Shown here in pieces: positions 52,206 to 64,000 of a stretch of DNA of 64,000 bases (position 1 is its first letter; every line of letters begins with the position of its first letter). The notes under the pieces are model-generated. The model searched no databases, had not been told where the DNA came from, and saw only the letters and a program-made list of their open reading frames with translations. A program made the translations under genes and the position numbers. Where the stretch lies: assembly GCF_004571025.1 (NCBI RefSeq), contig NZ_SPQT01000009.1, forward strand, positions 62,001-126,000, read 5' to 3'. This DNA is from Bradyrhizobium niftali. GTDB taxonomy: Bacteria; Pseudomonadota; Alphaproteobacteria; Rhizobiales; Xanthobacteraceae.

Positions 52206-52216
52206 GGCACTGAGCC

Positions 52217-53137
52217 CTATTTCGCTTCGGCAAACGCCTTCAGCTTCACGAAGAAATCCTTCAGGATCGGGTTGCGATCCACATAGGTCACGTAGCGGAT
52301 CGGATGCCGCCGTCGGTCGATGCTCCACGTCATCTGGTCCGTGAGGACGGGAGCGGGGATGATCACGCTCGGTGCCCACACGGGGTTCAGCAGCCAGCCG
52401 ACCGGCGCCATGTCCCAGATTTCCTTGGCCCAGCCCATGTGGTCGGACGAATATTCCTTGAAGCGCATGGCGAGAAACGCGCCGATGCTGCCGTGGGGTT
52501 CGACGTATCGTTCGATTTCCGGCACCGTCGCGTGAAGGCGCGAGGTGACGCCCATGCACGGGACGAGGACGAGCGGCACGCCGCTGTCGAGCAGCACCTG
52601 CGCGCCGCCGACGTCCTGCTTCAGATTGAACTCGACCGTGTGGGGCCATTCCAGCGCATGGCCGCCGAGCCAGACCACGATGATGCGGTCGATGATATCG
52701 GGCGCCTCGAGCAGTGCGGAGGCGACGTTGCTGATGGCGCCGATGGCGACGACGTAGAGCGGATTGTCCGGCGAGCCCGCGCGCGCCCGGGCGATGAGGT
52801 CGTTCACGGCGGGCGCCGCCTGCGCCGTCTTGCCGGGGCCGACATAGTCGGTGACGCCGCGGTGAACCAGGCCTTCCGGCGCGACGTTCAGACGGTCCAG
52901 CAGGCGCAGGATTTCCTGATAGCTCAGCTCCATGCCGTGGCCGGGGCTGTCCGCGCGCGCATTGAAGAACGGCGCGGCGTAGATCGCCTCGACCTCGAAG
53001 CGGTCCTTCGACAACAGCATCTGCACCAGCGCGAACTGGTCGTCGATCTCGTTATAGGTGTCGGTGTCGAGCACGACCCGCAACCGGCCGACCGGCGGCT
53101 CCAGGAGCTTGAGGCGGCTTGCGTCCGTGAGTGTCAT
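52217..53137 (-). CDS. Nucleoside hydrolase-like protein
   Basis: A 306-residue protein of the inosine/uridine-preferring nucleoside hydrolase superfamily. N-terminal metal motif D24-T-D26-TYNEI-D32-D33 matches DxDxxxxxDD with two extra residues compared with the canonical DTDPGxDD. Later VPCMGVTSRLHAT and NLKQDVGGAQVLLDSG are typical. Probably a ribosidase, substrate unknown. The start gives MTLTDASRLK; in-frame sequence upstream is REP repeat. Confidence 0.87.
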   Translation of the reverse strand: MTLTDASRLKLLEPPVGRLRVVLDTDTYNEIDDQFALVQMLLSKDRFEVEAIYAAPFFNARADSPGHGMELSYQEILRLLDRLNVAPEGLVHRGVTDYVGPGKTAQAAPAVNDLIARARAGSPDNPLYVVAIGAISNVASALLEAPDIIDRIIVVWLGGHALEWPHTVEFNLKQDVGGAQVLLDSGVPLVLVPCMGVTSRLHATVPEIERYVEPHGSIGAFLAMRFKEYSSDHMGWAKEIWDMAPVGWLLNPVWAPSVIIPAPVLTDQMTWSIDRRRHPIRYVTYVDRNPILKDFFVKLKAFAEAK

Positions 53138-53154
53138 CACCGTCTCCCCGAACA

Positions 53155-53278
53155 GTTCGTAGGGTGGGTTAGCCTGCGGCTGCGCGAAGCGCAGTCCGCC
53201 AGCGTAACCCACCTCTTTTGTCTCTGCGGATACGCACAGTGGTGGATTACGCTTCGCTAATCCACCCTACGTTTCCGC
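53155..53278. repeat. REP-type repeat between nucleoside hydrolase and HAD genes
   Basis: Unit GTAGGGTGGGTTAGCCTGCG ... GCGTAACCCACC (53158-53213), and a second GGTGGATTACGCTTCGCTAA with TCCACCCTAC (53241-53271). The last part supplies the final codons of the HAD gene. Confidence 0.8.
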
Positions 53279-53897
53279 ATAATGTCTCGGCAATGTCGCG
53301 CATGTGTTCGAACACGTGATCGGGCGCTAGCGCCCGTAGCGCTGCCGGTGCCGCATAGCCCCAGCATACCGCGCCGCAGGCAATCCCCGCGGCGCGCGCC
53401 GCGTCGATGTCGCGGACCTCGTCGCCGATCGCGATGACGCGGCTTGGGTCGACGCGGGCGCGGCGGACGACCCGGCGGAATTTCGCGGCCTTGCCGAACA
53501 GCGACGCCGAGCAGTCGAAATGCGCGAACAGGGCCGCGGCATCACCAAGCTTCTCGCGCGCATTGGCTTCGCTGTCGGAGGTCACCAGCGCGAGTTGCAC
53601 GCCGTTCTCGGCCAGCGTCCGCAGCATCGCCTCGACACCCGCAAACAGCGAAATCTCGCTGGCTGCCTCCGCCTTCAGCCGCCGCGCATGCCGCGCGATG
53701 GCTGGCAGCCTCCACAGCGGGACGTCGAGCCGGGTGAGGATCTCGCGCGACGAGGCGTGCCGCAGCTCCTCGACATCCTCATCGGTGACGCGGCGAAAAT
53801 TGAAGCGATCGGCGACGTCGTTGATGGTGCGCAGGAACCAGGGGAAGCTGTCGGCGAGGGTGCCGTCGAGATCGAAGATGGCGAGGGAGTAGGGCAT
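53247..53897 (-). CDS. HAD-family phosphatase
   Basis: A 216-residue haloacid dehalogenase-like hydrolase, phosphoglycolate-phosphatase-like. Motif I D9-L-D11-GT-L; motif II ALVTSDS; motif III lysine in FGKAAKFRRV; motif IV VIAIGDEVRDIDAA. The final residues VGWISEA are encoded by the flanking REP repeat, so the native stop was probably lost or moved by the repeat. It is divergent from the DUF433 gene. Confidence 0.87.
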   Translation of the reverse strand: MPYSLAIFDLDGTLADSFPWFLRTINDVADRFNFRRVTDEDVEELRHASSREILTRLDVPLWRLPAIARHARRLKAEAASEISLFAGVEAMLRTLAENGVQLALVTSDSEANAREKLGDAAALFAHFDCSASLFGKAAKFRRVVRRARVDPSRVIAIGDEVRDIDAARAAGIACGAVCWGYAAPAALRALAPDHVFEHMRDIAETLCGNVGWISEA

Positions 53898-53991
53898 GGG
53901 GGAGTGGACGGGTGGACCTGCGCATCCGGTCCGCAGGCGACGCGCCGACAGATGCTATCGGAGATGCTATATTAGCGCCCAGAGGTGACAG

Positions 53992-54210
53992 ATGTCGGAG
54001 CTACTGGCAAGAATTACAGTCGATCCGGAGCGGATGCATGGACGCCCCTGCATTCGCGATCTTCGCATCACGGTCGCCGACGTCCTGGGACTGCTATCCG
54101 CCGGACAGTCGCGCGACAGCATTATCGAGGACTATCCGTATCTGGAGCAGGCGGATATCGACGCAGTGCTCGCTCCTGCTTTTCGCGAACAGATATTGCG
54201 GCTTCTTTGA
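53992..54210 (+). CDS. DUF433 antitoxin-like protein, unpaired
   Basis: A 72-residue DUF433 protein: ITVDPERMHGRPCIRDLRIT, VADVLGLLSAGQ, EDYPYLEQADIDAVLA. DUF433 proteins often form toxin-antitoxin pairs with a DUF5615 PIN-like toxin that overlaps or follows. Here only 18 bp separate it from the uvrA stop, so no toxin is present. The C-terminus differs from the usual form (ends FREQILRLL), consistent with loss of the partner. Probably a relic or free-standing regulator. Confidence 0.82.
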   Translation: MSELLARITVDPERMHGRPCIRDLRITVADVLGLLSAGQSRDSIIEDYPYLEQADIDAVLAPAFREQILRLL

Positions 54211-54228
54211 CAGTAGCGGCGGGGCTGC

Positions 54229-57204
<2,976 letters not shown>

Positions 57205-57302
57205 CCCGGTGGTCCCTAGGGAATCCCAAAGACGCGCAACCGCGCCAAGGGTGAAGGCGCGCTTTGCCCGGAACCGGGATCGGCGCCGATGGGGTTGTCA
57301 GC

Positions 57303-57317
57303 GAACGTAGGAAGAAC
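57303..57317 (-). promoter_or_regulatory. LexA (SOS) box of uvrA
   Basis: Plus strand GAACGTAGGAAGAAC, so the coding strand reads GTTC-TTCCTAC-GTTC, an exact match to the alphaproteobacterial LexA operator GTTC-N7-GTTC. A weak -35 (TTGACG, 57353-57348) and a poor -10 (GAAATC, 57330-57325) with a 17-bp spacer would put the box at about +8 to +22, where LexA would block transcription. Confidence 0.75.
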
Positions 57318-57424
57318 AGCGACGGATTTCCAGTGCGAGTTGCGAATCGTCAACGGATTGTTGGCGTGCTGGCGGCATCTGGCAGCAGCTGGGTGTGCGG
57401 AACTGGGCTGAACGTTACCGCCAA

Positions 57425-57458
57425 AACAAAAAAGGCCGGCGCGAGGCCGGCCTTTCGT
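57425..57458 (-). terminator. Intrinsic terminator of the outer-membrane protein gene at 57484
   Basis: AAAGGCCGGC (57431-57440) pairs with GCCGGCCTTT (57446-57455). On the minus strand the stem is followed by TTTTTTGTTTTG. Canonical rho-independent form. Confidence 0.88.
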
Positions 57459-57483
57459 GACGATGTGACGTCGGTGGCGAAGC

Positions 57484-58173
57484 TTAGTACTTCGCCACCA
57501 CCGGGCCCCCGAAGTGATAGTTCACGCCGACCTGCACGGTGTGGAAGTTGAGCGTGCCGGTGGGGAGGGCGCCCGAGAAGTAGGTCTCGCCGCCGAGGCT
57601 GCGATAGAGGTACTCGCCCTTGACCGACCACTGCGGCGCGAAGAACGCTTCGACGCCCGCACCGACGGTCCAGCCGGAGTGCCACTTGCTGTCCGACGCG
57701 GTCACGCCGAGAGCGGAGAGGCTGATCTTGTTGTCGATCCAGGCGTAGCCGCCGGTGCCGTAGAACAGGACCTGGTCGACGGCGTAGCCGATGCGGCCGC
57801 GCACGGTGCCCATCGCATCGGTCTTCGAGGTCGCGGTCGCGGTCACAACGCCGAAGCCGGGGACGACAGAGGCGCCGGTCGCCGTAGCGCTGACGTCAGC
57901 CCAGGCGCCATCGGCCTCGACACCGAACACGACGTTGCCGGTCTGCCAGTTGTAGCCGGCGGTGCCGCCGACGAAGCCACCCTTCATCTTCGGGTCGCCC
58001 GAAGCGTTTTCCCAGGCGCCGCCGCCAACGATACCGATGTAGAAGCCGGTCCAGTTGTAGACCGAGGCCACAGCCACCGGAGCCTTCGTGTACGGGCGAG
58101 CCGCAAGATCTGCAGCCGACGCGGGGGCGGCCAGAGCGAACAAACAGGCCGAAGCCAACAAAACCTTCTTCAT
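57484..58173 (-). CDS. Outer-membrane beta-barrel protein, copy 1
   Basis: A 229-residue porin-like protein (Omp25/31 class, OmpA-like barrel). Signal peptide MKKVLLASACLFALAAPASA, mature N-terminus ADLAARPYTKAP, then YNWTGFYIGIVGGG and amphipathic strands; ends in VNYHFGGPVVAKY (terminal aromatic). The ADLxxxPYTKAP start is typical in Bradyrhizobium. It is a paralogue of the next gene upstream. In-frame upstream codons lack a signal. Confidence 0.88.
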   Translation of the reverse strand: MKKVLLASACLFALAAPASAADLAARPYTKAPVAVASVYNWTGFYIGIVGGGAWENASGDPKMKGGFVGGTAGYNWQTGNVVFGVEADGAWADVSATATGASVVPGFGVVTATATSKTDAMGTVRGRIGYAVDQVLFYGTGGYAWIDNKISLSALGVTASDSKWHSGWTVGAGVEAFFAPQWSVKGEYLYRSLGGETYFSGALPTGTLNFHTVQVGVNYHFGGPVVAKY

Positions 58174-58342
58174 TTTCAACCTAATCCCAGTCCCAGTTTC
58201 TGTTGTGCCTTCCACGATCGGGAAGGGCATCGGACGCTGCGGTCCAACTGACGTCGTGCTTACACCAGCAAAGCTGCAAGTTGTGTCTCTCAAATGCCAC
58301 AACGGTCGCAAAACGTAACGGTCATTGACCTACCGTCGCACA

Positions 58343-58373
58343 AAAAAAGGCCGGCACAGGGCCGGCCTTCAAT
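58343..58373 (-). terminator. Intrinsic terminator of the outer-membrane protein gene at 58396
   Basis: AAGGCCGGC (58347-58355) pairs with GCCGGCCTT (58361-58369), and the minus strand continues with seven T. Very similar to the terminator at 57425-57458. Confidence 0.88.
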
Positions 58374-58395
58374 CTTCAGTGATATCAACGAGATA

Positions 58396-59163
58396 TCAGT
58401 ACTTCGCGATGATCGGGCCACCCCAGCGATAGTTCACGCGGATCAAGGCGAGATCGACGTCCTGGCTGATGCGATCTGCGCGCGTGAAGGCACCGAGCGG
58501 GGCAATCGCGAAATTGCCGGAGCCGGCGAAATTGATGGTGCGGTTGCCCATGAAGAGGTGGTCGTACTCGAAGCCGACCGTCCAGTTCGGCGCGAATCCG
58601 AACTCGACTCCGACACCCACGGCGCCGCCCCAACGGGTCTCGTTGGCGCGGTCGACTTCGAGGCCGGACACGACGTCGAAGGTGCGATAGCGATCGCTGA
58701 CGACGGCGCCGCCGCCCTTCACGTAGACCAGCACGTTATTCCAGGCGTAACCGACCTGGCCGGTAATCAGGCCGAAGGCATTGATCTGCGACCGATCGCG
58801 CAGGCCGGTGATCGCGCTGATGTTGTCACCCGAGAAGTCCGCCCAGTTGCCCTGGCCTTCGACGCCGAACACCCAATTCGCCGACTGCCAGCGATATCCG
58901 ACCTGGCCACCGACCGTGCCGCCGGTCGCGTTGTGGCAGCCCTCGCCGACGAAGATGCCACCGCCGAGATCACCGTCCCAGCATTTGTGGCTCCAACCGC
59001 CACCACCGTTGATGCCGATGTAGAAGCCGCTCCAGTCGTAGATGGCGGCGACCATCGGCGGCGGAGCCTTGGTATAGGGACGCGCAGCGAGATCCGCCGC
59101 GCTTGCGGGAGCCGCCAGGCTCAACGCCATTGCACCGATTGTACCAATCAAAATCTTATTCAC
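58396..59163 (-). CDS. Outer-membrane beta-barrel protein, copy 2
   Basis: A 255-residue paralogue of the previous gene: signal (V)NKILIGTIGAMALSLAAPASA, mature ADLAARPYTKAPPP, YDWSGFYIGINGGGG, and end RVNYRWGGPIIAKY. Start proposed at GTG 59163, with GGAGA 8 nt upstream. An in-frame ATG at 59214 would add a non-signal extension. Two cysteines (HKCWDG, EGCHNA) near the N-terminus may form a disulfide. Confidence 0.87.
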   Translation of the reverse strand: MNKILIGTIGAMALSLAAPASAADLAARPYTKAPPPMVAAIYDWSGFYIGINGGGGWSHKCWDGDLGGGIFVGEGCHNATGGTVGGQVGYRWQSANWVFGVEGQGNWADFSGDNISAITGLRDRSQINAFGLITGQVGYAWNNVLVYVKGGGAVVSDRYRTFDVVSGLEVDRANETRWGGAVGVGVEFGFAPNWTVGFEYDHLFMGNRTINFAGSGNFAIAPLGAFTRADRISQDVDLALIRVNYRWGGPIIAKY

Positions 59164-59370
59164 TGCAGTCTCCCCAGTTTCGATCCGCTTCTTGAAATTC
59201 CCCGAAGCGGCCAATCAGGCGCGACGCCCATATGAACTTAATTCCAAGGCAAACGTAGCTTAAGCGGGAGGCAGAGTCCGTCGCCGAAATGCAACAGTCG
59301 CAAGGCAACTGCAACGTGTGTAACTTGATGAATGTTAAGTGCTGTTGGTCGTTTGCGGGAACCGGGAAAA

Positions 59371-59446
59371 GTTCCATCCAGCGCAAACCATGGTTCCATC
59401 CAGCGCAAACTATTTGGGCAGCACGCAGGTACCGTCCGGCCCAAAC
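59371..59446 (+). repeat. Three related 18-bp elements upstream of ssb
   Basis: GTTCCATCCAGCGCAAAC occurs exactly at 59371-59388 and 59393-59410 (22-bp period). A third copy with four mismatches, GTACCGTCCGGCCCAAAC, lies at 59429-59446 (36 bp later). They end 22 bp before the LexA box. Confidence 0.7.
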
Positions 59447-59467
59447 ATTTTGCACGCGCACGAGCAG

Positions 59468-59505
59468 GAACAAATCTGGAACAGACCGGTGGCCGATGCT
59501 ATATA
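59468..59505 (+). promoter_or_regulatory. LexA (SOS) box and promoter of ssb
   Basis: GAAC-AAATCTG-GAAC (59468-59482) is the reverse-complement form of GTTC-N7-GTTC. A -10 element TATATA (59500-59505, preceded by TGC as an extended -10) lies 17 bp after TGGAAC (59477-59482), which would serve as -35. The box thus overlaps the -35, a common repressor position. About 130 nt of leader would separate it from the ssb ATG. Confidence 0.72.
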
Positions 59506-59636
59506 TGGGGATAACCTGAGGGCTGATGGGCTGATCGGTCCGCGCAAGCGTATAGGGTCGCCTCAACAGGTTGCAGACGACCGCGGGGCGCGGTCGGGCC
59601 TTATGAATTCAGCGGCATTCGGAGTGGAGAGCGGCG

Positions 59637-60131
59637 ATGGCGGGAAGCGTCAACAAAGTCATTCTGGTTGGAAATCTCGGCAAGGATCCTGAAATCCGCC
59701 GCACCCAGGACGGGCGGCCGATCGCGAATTTGAGCATCGCGACCTCGGAGACCTGGCGCGACAAGAACAGCGGCGAGCGCAAGGAAAAGACCGAGTGGCA
59801 TCGCGTCGTGATCTTCAATGAAGGCCTCTGCAAGGTCGCCGAGCAGTACCTGAAGAAGGGCGCCAAGGTTTATATCGAGGGCGCGCTTCAGACCCGCAAA
59901 TGGACCGACCAGAGCGGCGTGGAGAAGTACTCCACCGAAGTCGTGCTCCAGGGCTTCAACTCGACGCTCACGATGCTCGACGGCCGTGGCGGCGGGGGAG
60001 GCGGCAGCTTCGGCGAGGAGCCGGGCGGCGATTTCGGCTCCTCCGGTCCCGTCAGCAGTGCGCCGCGCCGCGCCGTTGCTGCCGGCGGCGGTGGCCGCAA
60101 CAGCGACATGGACGACGACATCCCGTTCTGA
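59637..60131 (+). CDS. ssb: Single-stranded DNA-binding protein
   Basis: Essential replication and repair protein, a homotetramer. The 164-residue product has the OB fold (MAGSVNKVILVGNLGKDPEI; WHRVVIFNEGLCKVAEQYLKKG), a Gly-rich linker and the acidic protein-interaction tip MDDDIPF. Slightly acidic, normal length. A ribosome site GGAG precedes. Divergent from the barrel/uvrA side, with its own SOS box. Confidence 0.96.
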   Translation: MAGSVNKVILVGNLGKDPEIRRTQDGRPIANLSIATSETWRDKNSGERKEKTEWHRVVIFNEGLCKVAEQYLKKGAKVYIEGALQTRKWTDQSGVEKYSTEVVLQGFNSTLTMLDGRGGGGGGSFGEEPGGDFGSSGPVSSAPRRAVAAGGGGRNSDMDDDIPF

Positions 60132-60263
60132 GTCGGGCGGGGCGCTTCGCCCCGAATGTCGTCTTGCTCGCGTAAAGCGACAGGATTTCTTACCAAACGG
60201 CTCGTAAAGCTCGGTTTTTCCGGGCGTGCCTCGCGTGCTGCTTCAAGCCTTTGACCGGGCAGC

Positions 60264-60302
60264 ATGTGAATGGTATTAACTTGATGTTAATCCCATTCAC
60301 AT
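60264..60302 (+). promoter_or_regulatory. 39-bp near-perfect palindrome before the DUF2306 gene
   Basis: Arms ATGTGAATGGTATTAAC and GTTAATCCCATTCACAT (17 bp each, 16 paired) flank TTGAT. It ends 30 nt before the ATG of the next gene. It does not resemble an intrinsic terminator of ssb (no T-run). Best read as the operator of a dimeric repressor, with an RNA stem as the alternative. Confidence 0.65.
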
Positions 60303-60332
60303 GGTCCGCCTGTCGATCGGAGGAAGCCCCGC

Positions 60333-60731
60333 ATGAGCCTCGCGCCGCTGCTTCAGGCTGCTCCAGCGATCCCGCTGCATGCCTTTGCCGCCATGGCCGC
60401 CCTGGTGCTCGGCCTCGTCCAGTTCGCCGCTCCCAAAGGCACGCTGCCGCACCGGACGATCGGCTGGATCTGGGTGGTGCTGATGGCGGTCGTGGCCGCC
60501 TCCTCGTTCTGGATCCACCAGATCCGCCTGGTCGGACCGTTCAGCCCGATCCATGTCCTGTCGATCTTCACGCTGGTGGTGCTGCCGCTCGCGGTATGGC
60601 GGGCGCACACCCATCGCGTGGCCGATCACCGGCGCATGATGATCTTCATTTTCGCCGGCGCGCTGGTGGTGGCGGGCCTGTTCACGTTGCTGCCGGGGCG
60701 CATCATGCACCGCGTGATTTTCGGGGCGTAA
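60333..60731 (+). CDS. DUF2306 membrane protein
   Basis: A 132-residue protein with four hydrophobic helices. Family marks: PLHAFAAMAALVLGLVQF, GTLPHRTIGWIWV, HRVADHRRMM. The conserved histidines could bind heme or metal, but this is a guess. GGAGGAAG precedes the ATG. The large palindrome in the leader suggests dedicated control. Function unknown. Confidence 0.86.
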   Translation: MSLAPLLQAAPAIPLHAFAAMAALVLGLVQFAAPKGTLPHRTIGWIWVVLMAVVAASSFWIHQIRLVGPFSPIHVLSIFTLVVLPLAVWRAHTHRVADHRRMMIFIFAGALVVAGLFTLLPGRIMHRVIFGA

Positions 60732-60900
60732 GGGGCGGTTTCGGGCGGCTCGTCCGGGCCCCGCCCAGGGCGGTGCCGGAGAGGGCGTAAGTCTCTGGAA
60801 AAACAGTCGGAAAAAGCGCTTCCCTTTACCCCCGCAAGGGTGGTTATCAGGGGCTCGATGCGCTATATGATTCCCAGATAAAACCTCACCGGATTTCCCC

Positions 60901-63633
<2,733 letters not shown>

Positions 63634-63636
63634 CGC

Positions 63637-63800
63637 GTAGCCCGGATGGGGCAGGAGGTCGGTGCGAAGCGCCGACTGACGGCGCAATCCGGGACCAGGT
63701 TTGTACCCGTAGCCCGGATGGGGCGCAGTGAAATCCGGGACCTCTGTGCGCCTGGCAAGAATCCCGGATTACGCTTGCGCTCCATCCGGGCTACGAACTT
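63637..63800. repeat. REP-type repeat cluster after gyrA
   Basis: Two GTAGCCCGGATGGGGC units (63639 and 63710) and ATTACGCTTGCGCTCCATCC with GGGCTAC (about 63768-63794), same family as at 52126-52205. Confidence 0.8.
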
Positions 63801-63802
63801 CC

Positions 63803-64000
63803 CTAAATCTCCAGCTCCGTCCCGAACTCAACCACCTGCTTGGTCGGCACGCCGAAGAACGCGGCCGAGCGTTCGGCGTTGCGTTGCAGGAAGGCGAACA
63901 CGGTTTCGCGCCAGACCCACATGCCCGGGACGTCCTCGCGCGGGATGATGGTCTCGCGGCCGACGTAATAGGTGATGTCGGAGAGGTCGATGCCGGGCAG
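63803..64000 (-). CDS. kup: Potassium uptake protein Kup, C-terminal part
   Basis: The last 65 codons and stop of a minus-strand gene that enters from the right edge. Protein text: DITYYVGRETIIP..., MWVWRETVFAFLQRNAERSA, AFFGVPTKQVVEFGTELEI. This is the C-terminal cytoplasmic tail of the Kup/HAK potassium transporter family. Several kup copies per genome are usual in Bradyrhizobium, so the index is not assigned. Confidence 0.88.
   Translation of the reverse strand: MPGIDLSDITYYVGRETIIPREDVPGMWVWRETVFAFLQRNAERSAAFFGVPTKQVVEFGTELEI

Larger units (their letters stand above)
59164..59636. other. Regulatory region between the barrel gene and ssb
   Basis: No gene is supported in these 473 bp. It contains three related 18-bp elements (59371-59446), an SOS box (59468-59482) and a likely ssb promoter (-10 at 59500-59505), each listed separately. 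The portion 59164-59360 likely holds the promoter of the barrel gene. Confidence 0.5.

Noticed and set aside
54010..54228. Search for a toxin overlapping the DUF433 gene
   Set aside because: Only 18 bp remain before uvrA and no frame resembles a PIN-like protein.

Overview
The window looks like chromosomal DNA of a Bradyrhizobium or a very close relative. The evidence is high GC, alphaproteobacterial gene orders (argS-SPOR-nagZ-scpA-scpB-tatABC-serS-surE-pcm; yajC-secD-secF; uvrA..ssb..gyrA), porin-like proteins with a Bradyrhizobium-type N-terminus, and several dispersed non-coding repeat families typical of that genus. It holds about 60 genes, mostly housekeeping. I see no prophage, integron, CRISPR array, tRNA, rRNA or intact insertion sequence.

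Layout. 1-1745: the tail of a small unknown gene, then about 1.6 kb of repeats. 1746-9207: ilvD, an ExoR-like Sel1 protein, xthA, a hybrid histidine kinase, erpA and a dGTPase-like gene. 9217-23007: a long plus-strand block for translation (argS, serS), cell-wall and division work (SPOR protein, nagZ, NlpD-like lipoprotein), chromosome condensation (scpA, scpB), Tat export (tatABC), surE and pcm, with one receiver protein on the minus strand. 22967-26391: an AraC regulator divergent from a serine hydrolase, then an AAA+ ATPase. 26573-30927: yajC-secD-secF followed by homologues of the mitochondrial complex I assembly factors NDUFAF3 and NDUFAF6. 30973-37401: ilvA, a class V aminotransferase, a GFA protein, a CAP protein, and trmFO followed by a kinase-like/ANL-C-terminal fusion. 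37402-43927: small secreted, membrane or stress-type proteins. 44033-48590: an acyl-CoA ligase with a tandem PPC-domain protein, and a DUF1217 repeat protein. 48849-54210: an orphan AAA ATPase, a second copy of the large repeat, an SRPBCC/beta-propeller pair, a nucleoside hydrolase, a HAD phosphatase and an orphan DUF433 protein. 54229-63633: uvrA, two outer-membrane barrels, ssb, a DUF2306 protein and gyrA. The window ends in the 3' part of a kup potassium transporter.

Main non-routine signals: (1) perfect GTTC-N7-GTTC class LexA boxes in front of both uvrA and ssb; (2) a roughly 600-bp composite repeat present twice in opposite orientation; (3) a near-perfect 39-bp palindrome before the DUF2306 gene; (4) an 11-bp inverted repeat at the start of the AraC regulator; (5) an unusual fusion of a kinase-like fold to an adenylate-forming-enzyme C-terminal domain; (6) a SecDF operon carrying a phytoene-synthase-like protein that has lost its catalytic aspartates; (7) an NlpD-like protein that has lost three of four zinc ligands. 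None of these is proof of a new system. The kinase-ANL fusion, the ANL-plus-PPC pair and the 39-bp operator are the best candidates for undescribed biology.
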